Shown: positions 32,992 to 43,657, counted from the stretch's first letter. The stretch is 64,000 nt of DNA from Planctomycetaceae bacterium (GCA_006969385.1 CP030884.1:124001-188000), one strand, 5' to 3'. Made by a program: numbers and translations. The notes: generated by a model from the letters alone, not told the origin.

Positions 32992-35900
32992 ATGTTGAAT
33001 CCGAATCGCTTGAATCGAATCCTAAGCGGCCTGCTGTTGGCAACCTTTGCTGCAATCCCATGGACAGCACCAGTCATCGCACAGGATTGCAACGGCAACG
33101 GCGTACCGGACAACATCGATGAGTCCGGCGCACTCTACATCGCCGAGTCCAACAATTCGGACATCTATCGGGTTCCGCTGACCGGCGGTTCCCCCACGCT
33201 GGTTCACGACACTTCGGTTGGCGGCCTTTATTCGGGTATGGCCATCGACAAGGTCAACGGAAAGATCTACGTGGTCAACGGTTCAAGTAATTGGATATAC
33301 AGCCTCAATGTCGACGGAACGGGCTTTGATGGCAACTTCCTTGCCTCCACCGGCGATGTACGCAACGACATCTCTTTGCGCGTGCCGGGTCAATTCCTTT
33401 ATACCAATGGGAATTGTGTCTTCAACCGGTCGGTCAATGGCGAGCCGGGCATTCCCGGCGGATGCGGGCTGCAGTTCCCGCTGTACCTCGATACGGTGAC
33501 GCCAAATAGTTACCTGATCTATGGCATCACCAGCGAGAAGATTCAACTTATCACCAACAACGGCGGGCCCAGCAACCAGATTCAGACCGTCGTCAATAAC
33601 GTCAACATTCCCGGCGGCATGGTCTATCACAACAATCAAGTTTTCTGGACAGATCCGTCTACCGGGTCGGTGATGCGGGCCGACATTTCATGCAATTCCG
33701 GTGGATGCACCGAAGACCTGAACGTCACGACGATTTACACGAACAATGGAACTTGGGACACCTTGGGGATCGCGATCGATCGCAACAAAAACGCGGTCTA
33801 TTTCTTCGTCGACACGTTGCGAGTCATCTATCGATGTAATCTCGATGGATCGCTACTTACGCCGTTTGTCGCTCTGCCACCCGGTCAACGCGGCAACGCG
33901 CTGGCCATTCTGCCCGCCTCGCAGGACTGCAACGGCAACAACACCATCGACGAATGCGATCCCGACTGTAACGGCGATGGTATTCCCGACGAATGCGAAA
34001 TCGATGCCGGCGCCACCGACTGTAACAACAACGGCATTCCCGACGATTGCGAGGCAACGGCGATCTACTCCGATTTGATACAAGTGAACGACCAGCCGAC
34101 CATGGACCCGACCAGCGTGATCGCAGTCGATATCGACGGCAACGGCATCGTGGACGCCGTCTCCGCTTCGGCATTCGACAACAAAATTGCGTGGTACACA
34201 GGCCCGGTCGGCAACTCGCCTTTCGGACCGCAGACCGTTATCAACTCGGTGGGAGACAATCCAATCGATCTCGAAGCGGCGGATATCGATGGTGATGGCG
34301 ACCCCGATTTGGTGGCATTCTTCACCACCAACTCCACCATCTATTGGTTTGGCAACACGACGGGCGAAGCCGGCAGCGACGCGGACGGGTTCGATAGCGG
34401 ACACCTTGTCGCCACCGGTACCACCGATGTGCGCGATGTAGCAGTCGCCGATTTAGACGGTGACGGCGATGCCGACATCTTGGCAACCGATGGGTTTTCA
34501 AGTCGCGTCTATTGGTACGAGAACACCGACGGGCTCGGAACATTCGGCGCGTTGCAACTGATCGAATCGGGCCATAAGGGTGCCAACGTCATCGCGGCAG
34601 ACTTGGACGGCGATGGCGATCGGGACGTCATCGTAGGGGGATTCATTGATACACCAATCGTATGGTACGAGAACATTGACGGCGAAGGCAATTTCGGGTC
34701 ACGTCAAATTATCTACAGCGTCGGTGCCACTTCGAGCCTATCGGCCGCCGATGTGGATGGCGACGGAGATCTGGACCTTGTCACGTCAAATTGTTTCGGC
34801 GACCGACTGAATTGGTATCGCAATGGCGGTTCGGGAGATTTCGGCCCCTTTCCACAAACGATCGCCACGGGTGTCGATTGCCCCGGCGTCGTTGCCATGG
34901 CCGATGTCGATAACGACGGCGACTTGGACGCAGTCGCGGGCGTGGAGTCGACATTTCGAATTTACTTTAACACGGATGGACTGGGTTCCTTCTCCGGTCC
35001 GACGATCATCGCGAATTCGGATACATTTTTGCCCGATGCTATTGATTTCGCCGACTTCAATGCTGACGGATCCATCGATTTCCTGGTGGACGGGTCCAAT
35101 GTGTATTGGATCGAATCACTCGGGTTCGACTGCGATGGCAACGGAACGCCCGACGATTGCGACCTAGCCGGTGGATTGTTCGACTGTAACGGTAACGGTG
35201 TAATCGATACTTGCGATATCGGTACCGGTGCTGCGGCTGACTGCAATGCGAACGGCATCCCCGACGACTGCGACTTTTTCGGCGGCGCACCAGATTGCAA
35301 CGGCGATGGGATTCTCGATGCATGCCAACTCGAAAGCAACGATTGCAACGGCAACGGTATCCCCGATGATTGTGAATTGGCGACCGGCGACTGCAACAGC
35401 AACGGCATCCCCGATGATTGCGACCCGGATTGTAATGGCGATGGCACGCCCGACGCGTGCCAACTGGCGGGTAACGACTGTAACAGCAACGGTGTAATCG
35501 ACGATTGCGATTTGCTGCCGACGCTCGATCAGATCAACCTCGACATTGGCTCGACAGCAGCGACGAATATTCAGACCCCGCGCGAGCAAACCTTTACACC
35601 ATCCACCAGCGTGCTGAACGGTGTACAAATCGGGCTCGCCGACGGCAGCTTTGACTTCCCGAACGACTTCATCACGGTCAGCGTGTTTCGCGGTGCGACG
35701 TTGCTGGGCAGCGCGACACAGGAAGTGTTCCGCCCGATCACGGGATTGACGACATTCCTCTTCGATGCGCCGATCGTCACAACGCCGGGAGAGCAACTGT
35801 CGCTTACCGTGGAAAGCGACTTTCAAATACTGGTGTTCTTCTGGGAATACACGTCGACCGACACATATCCCGGTGGCGAGCGCATCTTCGCCGGTACCCC

Positions 35901-38900
35901 CTCGGGTGATTGGCGTTTCGCGACAATCGAACTGCGCCCCTTCTCGGAAGACTGCAATAGCAACGGCACGCTCGATGACTGCGAGCCGGGCTTTGTCGAT
36001 TGCAATTTGAACGGCAGCTACGATATCTGCGAACTCATCGACAACGACTGCAACGCCAACGGCGTTCCCGATGATTGCGATGCGGCGGTGTTGGACTGTA
36101 ACAACGACGGTGTCCCGGATGATTGCCAACTGGCCGCCAACGACTGCAACGAAGACGGTATTCCGGATGAATGCAACCTTGTCGACAGCGACTGCAACAA
36201 CAACGGGCTCGTCGATCAATGTGAATTCGAGCCGCAGATCGATCAATCGCACCTTCGATACGATTCCGGCGGCAACTTCCAACTAGGGAACAACGCCGGG
36301 CAGACCTTTACGCCGACTTTTGAGCTATTGGAAGCCATCGAAGTTCCTTTTCTTGATAATACCGCCCCCGGAAACAGCGAGGTGGTCACGTTGCGTCTGC
36401 TGCGCGGCACTGACGTACTCGCCACCGTCGCTAAGATCGTTACCGCACCGGTCGAGCCGCTCACGCGCTTCACGTTTGACGAACCCATCGAGGTAACGCC
36501 GGGCGAACTCCTCGAATTCCAACTCAACGACACGGGCTTTATTAACTTCTTCTGGTATCAGGGACTGATCGGCTCAACGTACGACGGTGGTCAAGGCACG
36601 TTCTTCGGCGGCCCTTATAACTCGGATCGCTCGTTCCAATCGCTAGGGCGACCGCAGATTTTTGAAGACTGTAACATGAACGAAGTGCCGGACGATTGCG
36701 AAATCGTTGCCGGTGATTGCAACAACAACGGCATATTAGACGACTGTGAAAGTTTGCCCGATTGCGATGGCGACGGCATACCGGATGAGTGCGAAATCGC
36801 CGCCGGCGACTGTAACGGTGACAACATTCCCGACGATTGCCAACTCATCACCGACGATTGCAACAGCAACGGCATATTAGATGAATGCGAAATCGCCGGC
36901 GGCATCTTCAATTACGGTGCCGCACCGAACATCGCGATTCCGGACAACAACCCCACCGGCATCACATCGGTGATTAATGTGCCTTTCCCCGGCAACATTA
37001 ACGATGTGAATGTCAACTTACACATCAACCACACTTGGCAAGGTGATATCATCGCCACGCTGGAACACAACGGCACCGCCGTCACGCTCATCAACAACAG
37101 CGGCGGTGTCAGCGTGAATTGCGCACCGACTGCCTTTGGTTACAGCGCGAATAACTTTGGTACTGCCGGCAATCCGCTGGTACTCGATGATTCCGCAACC
37201 GTCAGCATCGATTGTTACGATGGTCCGACGACCAACATCGGGATCGGCAATTACGCCGGTCCGGCAATGCCGAATCAACCGCTGGCGGCCTTCAACGGCA
37301 TGAACGCCGGCGGCGAATGGACGCTGACCGTGTCGGACCCGTTGGTGCAGGAACTTGGCACACTGATCTCCTGGTCACTCGATATCAACATCGAACCAGT
37401 CGCCGACTGTAACGGCAATACGATCCCCGATGATTGCGAGTTGAACGACGTTACGTTCTACGCCCTTAGCGATGCGACCGATCAGATTCTGTTCTTGGAC
37501 GAGTTCGGTAACACCGTACGACCGGCGATCGACTTGCCTAGCGCGAACTATCGCGCGGTGGGTTATCACGCCGTCGCGCAAGTCATGCTCTACTCCAATT
37601 TGTCCACCAATGAAATTGTGCGGGTCAACCTCGATGGCTCCGACGCGTCGACCATCATCAGTGGTTCCCCGCAGGGACAAGCGCTGGATTTTGAATTCCC
37701 ATCGACGGGCACCGACTTTTATTACTGTACGGGCAATAGTGGTAGCCTTTACCGCGCGACGCTGAGCGGTACGACCACGACGCTTATTGAGAATGTCCCG
37801 CTTATTAATAACATCTCCGGCCTTGCACTCGATGAAGCGAGCAACTCGATATACTTCACCGATCAAGCTACTGGACGGATTTGGCGTAGAAACCTCATCA
37901 CCTCCGCCAACGTCCAAATCGCCAGCGGCTTACCCGGCCCACTCGAAATCGAACTTGATCGCATCGGCGGTAAGCTCTACTTCACCGAATTTTCGGGTCG
38001 CAGCGTGCGCCGCATGAACCTCGATGGCAGCGGTCTCGAGACGATCTACGACAGCAGCGGCTTCGCCGGCGGATTGGAACTCGACATCGCCAACGGCAAG
38101 GTTTACTTCACCGACATCAACACCGATCAACTATTGCGCTGCGATTTCGATGGTTCCAATCTGCAAGAAATCGCGTCGGTCGCCGACGTTTACCGAATGG
38201 ATGCGTCGATCATCAACACCGATTGCAACGGCAATGGCGTGCCCGATGGCTGCGATATTCCGTCGAGTGGGGATTGCTGTGTGACTGACAACACGCCCGG
38301 TTGTAACGTGCAGTCGATTCAGGATTGCGTCTGTGCCTTCGATTCGTTCTGTTGCAACGTTGAATGGGATCAGTTGTGCGTCAACCAAGTCGAATCACTT
38401 GGATGCGGCAGTTGCTCGACCGCAACGTTCAGCAACGATTGCAATGCCAACCTTATCCCCGATGAATGCGAAACCGAGAACGACTGCAACGGCAACTTCA
38501 TTCCCGATGAGTGCGAGAACCCGCTGCAAGGCTGCGGACCCGGCGAAGAATGCCCCGATGCCATTGCCATCGACGCCGGTACATTCGCCGGGGACCTAGG
38601 TGATAACTTCGGCACGACCGGCGATGACGATACCTGTGGGAACGGCGGTAACGGTAACAACATCGACGAGTGGTATCGCATCAGCGTGCCGTTCGACACG
38701 GTCGTCACCATCACCACGTGCAACGGTGGCACCCAATTCGACAGCGTGCTATCGGTCTTCGACGGTTGCCCGATCGACGGTGGTGTGCAGATCGCGTGTA
38801 ATGACGACACGTTCTACGCTCCGCCCGAGTGCCGCCTCGGCGGCGGAAACCTAAACCGCAAGTCAACCATCAGCGTCAACGCGTTTGCGGGTGAAGAGAT

Positions 38901-39168
38901 TCTGATTCGCGTCTCGCCGTATAACAATCTGTTCAACGTGCAAGGTGGTTTCGGTACGCAAGTTGAGTTGACAGTCGATTACTGCTTCAAGGGTGATCTT
39001 AACGAAGACTACCTCGTCGATGCGACCGACGTACCGCTCTTCGTCGAGCGCTTGATTGACGACACACTCGTTACCGTGGCCAACCGTTGTGATGCGGACA
39101 TGAACGACGATGGCTTCGTAAACGGTGCCGACCTGGCGGGCTTCATCGCCGCATTGCTCGGCAGCTAA
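32992..39168 (+). CDS. Giant exported protein with DCNxNGxPDDC repeats, VCBS/FG-GAP repeats, P-domain and dockerin-like C-terminus
   Basis: 2058 residues from the ATG at 32992; the frame extends 85 residues upstream but that part lacks a signal peptide and overlaps the sigma gene. Signal peptide: LSGLLLATFAAIPWTAPVIAQ. Order: YWTD-like propeller (about 30-300); DCN repeats; seven VCBS/FG-GAP units such as DLEAADIDGDGDPDLVAF (about 360-705); further DCN repeats; two copies of a beta-sandwich ending in FFWxY (about 845-980 and 1080-1220); P/Homo B domain (about 1305-1465, HINHTWQGDIIATLEHNG); second YWTD-like propeller (about 1485-1740); Cys-rich unit FCCNVEWDQLC; pre-peptidase-like domain; EF-hand pair. 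About 27 DCN repeats were counted by eye. They should bind calcium and act as stiff linkers. Confidence 0.88.
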   Translation: MLNPNRLNRILSGLLLATFAAIPWTAPVIAQDCNGNGVPDNIDESGALYIAESNNSDIYRVPLTGGSPTLVHDTSVGGLYSGMAIDKVNGKIYVVNGSSNWIYSLNVDGTGFDGNFLASTGDVRNDISLRVPGQFLYTNGNCVFNRSVNGEPGIPGGCGLQFPLYLDTVTPNSYLIYGITSEKIQLITNNGGPSNQIQTVVNNVNIPGGMVYHNNQVFWTDPSTGSVMRADISCNSGGCTEDLNVTTIYTNNGTWDTLGIAIDRNKNAVYFFVDTLRVIYRCNLDGSLLTPFVALPPGQRGNALAILPASQDCNGNNTIDECDPDCNGDGIPDECEIDAGATDCNNNGIPDDCEATAIYSDLIQVNDQPTMDPTSVIAVDIDGNGIVDAVSASAFDNKIAWYTGPVGNSPFGPQTVINSVGDNPIDLEAADIDGDGDPDLVAFFTTNSTIYWFGNTTGEAGSDADGFDSGHLVATGTTDVRDVAVADLDGDGDADILATDGFSSRVYWYENTDGLGTFGALQLIESGHKGANVIAADLDGDGDRDVIVGGFIDTPIVWYENIDGEGNFGSRQIIYSVGATSSLSAADVDGDGDLDLVTSNCFGDRLNWYRNGGSGDFGPFPQTIATGVDCPGVVAMADVDNDGDLDAVAGVESTFRIYFNTDGLGSFSGPTIIANSDTFLPDAIDFADFNADGSIDFLVDGSNVYWIESLGFDCDGNGTPDDCDLAGGLFDCNGNGVIDTCDIGTGAAADCNANGIPDDCDFFGGAPDCNGDGILDACQLESNDCNGNGIPDDCELATGDCNSNGIPDDCDPDCNGDGTPDACQLAGNDCNSNGVIDDCDLLPTLDQINLDIGSTAATNIQTPREQTFTPSTSVLNGVQIGLADGSFDFPNDFITVSVFRGATLLGSATQEVFRPITGLTTFLFDAPIVTTPGEQLSLTVESDFQILVFFWEYTSTDTYPGGERIFAGTPSGDWRFATIELRPFSEDCNSNGTLDDCEPGFVDCNLNGSYDICELIDNDCNANGVPDDCDAAVLDCNNDGVPDDCQLAANDCNEDGIPDECNLVDSDCNNNGLVDQCEFEPQIDQSHLRYDSGGNFQLGNNAGQTFTPTFELLEAIEVPFLDNTAPGNSEVVTLRLLRGTDVLATVAKIVTAPVEPLTRFTFDEPIEVTPGELLEFQLNDTGFINFFWYQGLIGSTYDGGQGTFFGGPYNSDRSFQSLGRPQIFEDCNMNEVPDDCEIVAGDCNNNGILDDCESLPDCDGDGIPDECEIAAGDCNGDNIPDDCQLITDDCNSNGILDECEIAGGIFNYGAAPNIAIPDNNPTGITSVINVPFPGNINDVNVNLHINHTWQGDIIATLEHNGTAVTLINNSGGVSVNCAPTAFGYSANNFGTAGNPLVLDDSATVSIDCYDGPTTNIGIGNYAGPAMPNQPLAAFNGMNAGGEWTLTVSDPLVQELGTLISWSLDINIEPVADCNGNTIPDDCELNDVTFYALSDATDQILFLDEFGNTVRPAIDLPSANYRAVGYHAVAQVMLYSNLSTNEIVRVNLDGSDASTIISGSPQGQALDFEFPSTGTDFYYCTGNSGSLYRATLSGTTTTLIENVPLINNISGLALDEASNSIYFTDQATGRIWRRNLITSANVQIASGLPGPLEIELDRIGGKLYFTEFSGRSVRRMNLDGSGLETIYDSSGFAGGLELDIANGKVYFTDINTDQLLRCDFDGSNLQEIASVADVYRMDASIINTDCNGNGVPDGCDIPSSGDCCVTDNTPGCNVQSIQDCVCAFDSFCCNVEWDQLCVNQVESLGCGSCSTATFSNDCNANLIPDECETENDCNGNFIPDECENPLQGCGPGEECPDAIAIDAGTFAGDLGDNFGTTGDDDTCGNGGNGNNIDEWYRISVPFDTVVTITTCNGGTQFDSVLSVFDGCPIDGGVQIACNDDTFYAPPECRLGGGNLNRKSTISVNAFAGEEILIRVSPYNNLFNVQGGFGTQVELTVDYCFKGDLNEDYLVDATDVPLFVERLIDDTLVTVANRCDADMNDDGFVNGADLAGFIAALLGS

Positions 39169-39191
39169 GTTCAGAACTTCTACAATTGATC

Positions 39192-39238
39192 CGGAGTGGC
39201 GAACGCAAACCCATTGCGTCGCGCCGCTCCGTTTTTTT
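39192..39238 (+). terminator. Rho-independent terminator
   Basis: CGGAGTGGCGAACGCAA pairs imperfectly with TTGCGTCGCGCCGCTCCG, followed by seven T. Confidence 0.85.
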
Positions 39239-39624
39239 GGCACACACCAGTTCCGTCAGTGATGCTCCGGCTCGACCGCGAGCAGATGGGGCTCCAAAAG
39301 ATCGACGCCCGTGCCGTTGCCATTTGAAATCAGGCCTGCGAATAACGTTTTGGTCAGTTAGTCCGAGCCACAACCCCGAGACGCCGTATTCGAGATAGCG
39401 CTACTCCATAAATAGCGCTTTTATCGAGGCTTATATGCGTCCGCTGCTGAAAGATATCTCGAATATTATCGCCTATAAATCTGGAGTTAGTGCAACAAAT
39501 AAGCTTTTCTGCTTCACTCGACGACTGAAACAGTTTCAGAAAATATTCCAATTACGCCCCCATTTGGGGCTGATTTCGATGCTCGACTTCATTAGATTAG
39601 AGCTACTCAGGAGGACACCGTCCC
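39239..39624 (+). other. GH16 upstream region
   Basis: No gene seen. It holds the operator at 39525-39539 and a CAGGAGG ribosome-binding site shortly before the GH16 ATG. Confidence 0.6.
39525..39539. promoter_or_regulatory. LacI-type operator upstream of GH16
   Basis: CTGAAACAGTTTCAG is a perfect odd-length palindrome (central A/T aside), 86 bases upstream of the GH16 start. The same GAAACnGTTTC core occurs at 43645 and 44447. Confidence 0.8.
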
Positions 39625-41127
39625 ATGCGACTGAAATCTAAATCGTTACTTTGCGCGTTTATCCTCATCACGGCCCCCACGCTAGTTAGTGCTGCGGAAG
39701 TCTTGGTCTGGAGCGACGAATTTAACGGCACCTCCGTCGATACCAACAATTGGGAATTCATGATCGGTACCGGTGCCGAGTTTGGCTTAAACGGTTGGGG
39801 CAACAACGAGCTTCAATACTACACATCCCGTTCCGACAACGTCTTCGTCGCAAACGGCATGCTAAATATCGTGGCGCGCCAAGAAAACTTTGGTGGCCGC
39901 AACTACACCTCGGCTCGCCTTCGAACGCTGAACAAAGCCGAGTTCCTTTACGGTCGCATCGAAGCGCGCATCAAGCTTCCATCGACCCCCGGCATATGGC
40001 CGGCATTTTGGATGCTGCCCACCAACTCTCCGTATGGTGGTTGGGCCGCCAGCGGCGAGATGGACATCATGGAATCCGTCAATTACGCCGACCGTATTTA
40101 CGGCACGATTCACTACGGTGGTAACTGGCCCAATAATGTGTTCACCGGCGGCGAGCGTGAAAACGGCATTGATTACTCTGCCGACTTCCACGTGTACACG
40201 CTCGAATGGACGCCGCAATTCCTACGCTGGTATATCGACGGTACTCCTTTTTACACGCGCGTGCCGATGAATTGGTTCTCCACCGCCGCCCCCGGCGACC
40301 CGGATGCGCCGTTCGATGTGCCGTTTCACCTGCTGCTAAATGTCGCCGTCGGCGGCAACTTCCCCGGCAACCCCAATGGCGACAGCGTTTTCCCGCAAAC
40401 CATGCAAGTCGATTGGGTTCGCTGGTACCAGCAAGATGAAACGGACCCCGAACCGGTATTGCAAACCCCGTTCCCGAACTCGAGCACGCCCCACGCGATC
40501 CCCGGCATCGTCGAAGCCGAAAATTTCGATAACGGTGGTCCCGGCATTGCTTACTTCGATTGCGATGCCTCCAATAACGGGGGCGACTTCCGCACCGATG
40601 AGTCTGTCGACATCGAAACGAGCAGCGAGAACGGATTTAACATCGGTTGGATGTGCGAAAACGAATGGCTTGAGTACACCGTCGACGTCGCGGCGACCGG
40701 TAGTTACCAATTCTCCGCCCGCGTTGCCTCCGACGCCAACGGCGGGACGTTCCGCATCGAAATGGATGGCACCGATGTATCCGGTGACGTTACATTTCCG
40801 GGCACGGGCGGCTGGCAAAACTGGATTACCGTCACCACCGATGTCGACCTCGAAGCCGGCGAGCAGGTGATGCGTTTCGCGAACCGATCGTTCGGCGAAT
40901 ACAACCTGAACTGGTTTGAATTTGTGCAGAATACCGTCGCTTGCACCAAGGGCGATATGAATGAAGACGGCTCGCTCAACGGTGCCGATATCGAGGCCTT
41001 CGCCGCGACGGTCATCGACCCGGGCAGCGCATCTGCCATCGCAGCGTGTGCCGCCGATGTCGACGATAGCGGCGATGTTGACGCAACTGCCGACTTGGCC
41101 GGCTTTGTCGCTTTGCTACTGAACTAG
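39625..41127 (+). CDS. Exported GH16 beta-glucanase (laminarinase-type) with CBM6 and dockerin-like C-terminus
   Basis: 500 residues. Signal peptide: MRLKSKSLLCAFILITAPTLVSA. The GH16 domain (about 25-275) has WSDEFNGTSVDTNNW at the start and the catalytic GEMDIMES near residues 144-151, which fits the ExDxxE form with an extra residue typical of laminarinases, plus FHVYTLEW and VDWVRWYQ. A CBM6 (about 290-432) follows (IPGIVEAENFD...GWMCENEWLEYTVDV). The protein ends in an EF-hand pair (GDMNEDGSLNGADIEAF, ADVDDSGDVDATADLAGF). It should cut beta-1,3-glucan outside the cell. A LacI-type operator lies 86 bases upstream. Confidence 0.94.
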   Translation: MRLKSKSLLCAFILITAPTLVSAAEVLVWSDEFNGTSVDTNNWEFMIGTGAEFGLNGWGNNELQYYTSRSDNVFVANGMLNIVARQENFGGRNYTSARLRTLNKAEFLYGRIEARIKLPSTPGIWPAFWMLPTNSPYGGWAASGEMDIMESVNYADRIYGTIHYGGNWPNNVFTGGERENGIDYSADFHVYTLEWTPQFLRWYIDGTPFYTRVPMNWFSTAAPGDPDAPFDVPFHLLLNVAVGGNFPGNPNGDSVFPQTMQVDWVRWYQQDETDPEPVLQTPFPNSSTPHAIPGIVEAENFDNGGPGIAYFDCDASNNGGDFRTDESVDIETSSENGFNIGWMCENEWLEYTVDVAATGSYQFSARVASDANGGTFRIEMDGTDVSGDVTFPGTGGWQNWITVTTDVDLEAGEQVMRFANRSFGEYNLNWFEFVQNTVACTKGDMNEDGSLNGADIEAFAATVIDPGSASAIAACAADVDDSGDVDATADLAGFVALLLN

Positions 41128-41257
41128 GTCAGTTCACGTTTGGAAGTAACGGCTGCACTGTGGCATCGGCGAACAGCCGGTGGATGCTGAAAAATCATCC
41201 AAAGTTGCCGCCATTCGTGCAGTCACCGAGGCGTTTCGCTATTGTTTAAACAAACCT

Positions 41258-41297
41258 CCGCCGTTCGGTTTCGATCACCGAACGGCGGCGGTTTTTT
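41258..41297. terminator. Bidirectional-type terminator between GH16 and GH3
   Basis: CCGCCGTTCGGT pairs perfectly with ACCGAACGGCGG around a 7-base loop. On the plus strand a T6 run follows and overlaps the GH3 stop codon. Confidence 0.85.
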
Positions 41298-43560
41298 ATT
41301 CGGCGCTTCCGATTTCGAAATCCGCTTCCAAGCCTTCGGCCGCATTCGGCCCAACAAACACCTTAAATGCACCGGGCTCAACCACGTATTTCGATTCGGC
41401 GTTGTGAAACCCCAACTGGTTACAAGGCACTTCAAACGTCACGGTCTTAGTAGCCCCCGCACCAATCGATACGCGTTCAAATGCTTTAAGCTCTTTGACG
41501 GGTCGCGTCACGCTGCCAATCAGATCGCGCACGTAAAGTTGGATTACTTCATCGCCATCGCGGCTTCCGGTGTTGGTGACTTTCACCGTTACGGTCAGTG
41601 TGTCGGCGACCGTTGCCGATGTCGGCTCGACTTCTAAATCCGAGTACTCGAAGGTCGTGTAGCTCAGTCCGTAGCCGAAAGGAAACTGCGGCGTCCAAGG
41701 CTGATCGATGTACTTCGACGTATAGCGCGTGTCATTCGGCGGCCGGCCGGTTTTCTTATGGTTGTAGTAGATCGGGATTTGGCCGACGTGTCGCGGCCAA
41801 GTCACCGGCAAGCGAGCGGCTGGGTTTTCGTCACCGAAGAGCACATCCGCAACCGCGTTACCGCATTCCACGCCCGGGTGCCACGCGGCCAAAATCGCCG
41901 GCGCGTTCTCGACCAAAAACGGAATCGTCAACGGTCGCCCCGTCATCAAAACGACAGCTGTCTTTTTATTCGCAGCCATCACGGCTTTGATTAGCGCTAG
42001 CTGCGGCGCGGGGAGGTCGAGGTCGGCCTTGCTATGCGCCTCGCCCGTCGACATCTCATATTCACCCACGAACGCCAACACGACATCCGCCTGCTTGGCG
42101 ATCTGCACGGCCTGCTTCAATGCCTCGGCATCTTCTTTGGCGAAGTCGCACCCCTTGGCGTGCAGCACCTTCATCCCTGCGGCTTGCGCACGTTTCTTCA
42201 TGCCAGCCAATACCGTGACGACATCTTCGTCCTTACCGTTCAGCGACCACGTACCGAGCGGGTCGTGATTATTGTCCACCATCGGCCCGACCAGCGCGAT
42301 CGTTTTGACACCGTCTGCCAATGGCAATAATCCGTTCTCATTCTTGAGCAGCACCATCGACTTGGCCGCCACGCGCCGCGCCGCCGTACGGTGTTCATCC
42401 GCCAACGTGACTTTGGTCTCCAATGCCGGATCGGCATATGGGTTATCGAACAACCCCAGATCGAATTTGGCTCGTAGCACACGACGCACGGCCCGATCGA
42501 CGATTTCCTTTGACAATGAGCCGTTTTTCACCATGTCGTCGAGATGGTCGCGATATGAGAACGAACACATATCCATGTCAACGCCAGCGCGAATCGCCTG
42601 CTGCGCCGCGTCGGCCGCGTCGCGCGCCAAACCGTGGTTGATCATTTCGGTAATGCTGGTCCAGTCGCTAACAATAAACCCGTTAAAGCCTAACTCGCCG
42701 CGCAGAATCTTATCGATCGTATAGCGATTGGCGGTAGCGGGCGTTCCGTTGATTTCATTGAATGCGCTCATGATCGAAGCAACGCCGGCATCGACGGCGG
42801 CAGCAAACGGCGGCATATGAATATCGCGCAACGTCTGATCGGAGATATCCACCGTGTTGTAATCGCGGCCGCCTTCACCCGCACCGTAAGCGACGAAGTG
42901 TTTTGCGCAAGCGGCAACGGCATCCTTGTCTTTTAACGATTTGCCTTGAAAGCCGCGGACGCGTGCCGCCGCCATCACGCTCGAAAAGTACGGATCTTCA
43001 CCGGCCGTCTCGACGATTCGACCCCAGCGCGCGTCGCGCGACACATCGATCATGGGTGCAAACGTCCAATGGGTACCGCCCGCCCGCGCCTCGGTCGCCG
43101 CCACGCGTGCCGACAGTTCGACCAGTTCCGGATCCCACGTGGCACTTTCCGCCAACGGCACCGGAAAGACGGTGCGGTAACCGTGAATCACATCATTGCC
43201 GATGATCAGCGGGATCTTGAGCCGCGATTCTTCCACCGCTGCCCGCTGCAGTTTGTTGGTGTATTCGGCACCGTACGCGCCGAGAAACGAACCCACGGCG
43301 CCAACGCGCGCGACGCCCAGCAAGTCGTCGAGCTGACGCTTCTGCGCGCCCGGATTGATATCCTGCGACTCACCGCCCCACTGTTGCGTTAGTTGCCCGA
43401 GCTTCTCTTCGAGCGTCATCTGCTCGATCAGCGAATTTATACGCTGATCGATATCCGAGTCTGTGGCCGACGCAGTACGGGTATTCACGGCTCCGAGCAC
43501 GAGGAGAATCAAGATCGTTAAGGTGAAGGTCGCGGAACAAATCGGACTACGCGTGCGCAT
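41296..43560 (-). CDS. Exported GH3 beta-glucosidase (BglX-type)
   Basis: 754 residues with an N-terminal signal or anchor segment (FTLTILILLVLGAVNTRTASA). The GH3 N-domain includes IPLIIGNDVIHGYRTVFPVPLAESATWD, KHFVAYGAGEGGRDYN and the nucleophile motif GFIVSDW with Asp near residue 298. The C-domain includes VLAFVGEYEMSTGEAHSKADLDLP and AAWHPGVECGNAVADVLFG. A fibronectin-III-like domain closes the protein (YTTFEYSDLEVEPTSATVADTLTVTV). The architecture and length match periplasmic BglX. It should release glucose from the oligosaccharides made by GH16. An operator palindrome lies 85 bases upstream, shared with the divergent membrane protein. Confidence 0.95.
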   Translation of the reverse strand: MRTRSPICSATFTLTILILLVLGAVNTRTASATDSDIDQRINSLIEQMTLEEKLGQLTQQWGGESQDINPGAQKRQLDDLLGVARVGAVGSFLGAYGAEYTNKLQRAAVEESRLKIPLIIGNDVIHGYRTVFPVPLAESATWDPELVELSARVAATEARAGGTHWTFAPMIDVSRDARWGRIVETAGEDPYFSSVMAAARVRGFQGKSLKDKDAVAACAKHFVAYGAGEGGRDYNTVDISDQTLRDIHMPPFAAAVDAGVASIMSAFNEINGTPATANRYTIDKILRGELGFNGFIVSDWTSITEMINHGLARDAADAAQQAIRAGVDMDMCSFSYRDHLDDMVKNGSLSKEIVDRAVRRVLRAKFDLGLFDNPYADPALETKVTLADEHRTAARRVAAKSMVLLKNENGLLPLADGVKTIALVGPMVDNNHDPLGTWSLNGKDEDVVTVLAGMKKRAQAAGMKVLHAKGCDFAKEDAEALKQAVQIAKQADVVLAFVGEYEMSTGEAHSKADLDLPAPQLALIKAVMAANKKTAVVLMTGRPLTIPFLVENAPAILAAWHPGVECGNAVADVLFGDENPAARLPVTWPRHVGQIPIYYNHKKTGRPPNDTRYTSKYIDQPWTPQFPFGYGLSYTTFEYSDLEVEPTSATVADTLTVTVKVTNTGSRDGDEVIQLYVRDLIGSVTRPVKELKAFERVSIGAGATKTVTFEVPCNQLGFHNAESKYVVEPGAFKVFVGPNAAEGLEADFEIGSAE

Positions 43561-43644
43561 AACTGCCTCTTTTCGACGTTTATCGATTTACTTGCAAATT
43601 TGTGACTTCGCAGTCTAGCCACGCCAACGTTCCTATCCAACCGT

Positions 43645-43657
43645 TGAAACTGTTTCA
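43645..43657. promoter_or_regulatory. LacI-type operator between GH3 and the membrane protein
   Basis: TGAAACTGTTTCA is a palindrome with the same core as the sites at 39525 and 44447. It is 85 bases from the GH3 start and 100 bases from the start at 43758. Confidence 0.8.

Noticed and set aside
33928-38520. Short, evenly spaced repeats resembling a CRISPR array at base level
   Set aside because: They encode the DCNxNGxPDxC protein repeat in one open frame with codon-level variation, and the spacers are coding.
39556-39570. Small hairpin GCCCC/GGGGC near the GH16 start as a regulatory element
   Set aside because: The stem is only five bases, expected often by chance in this base composition.
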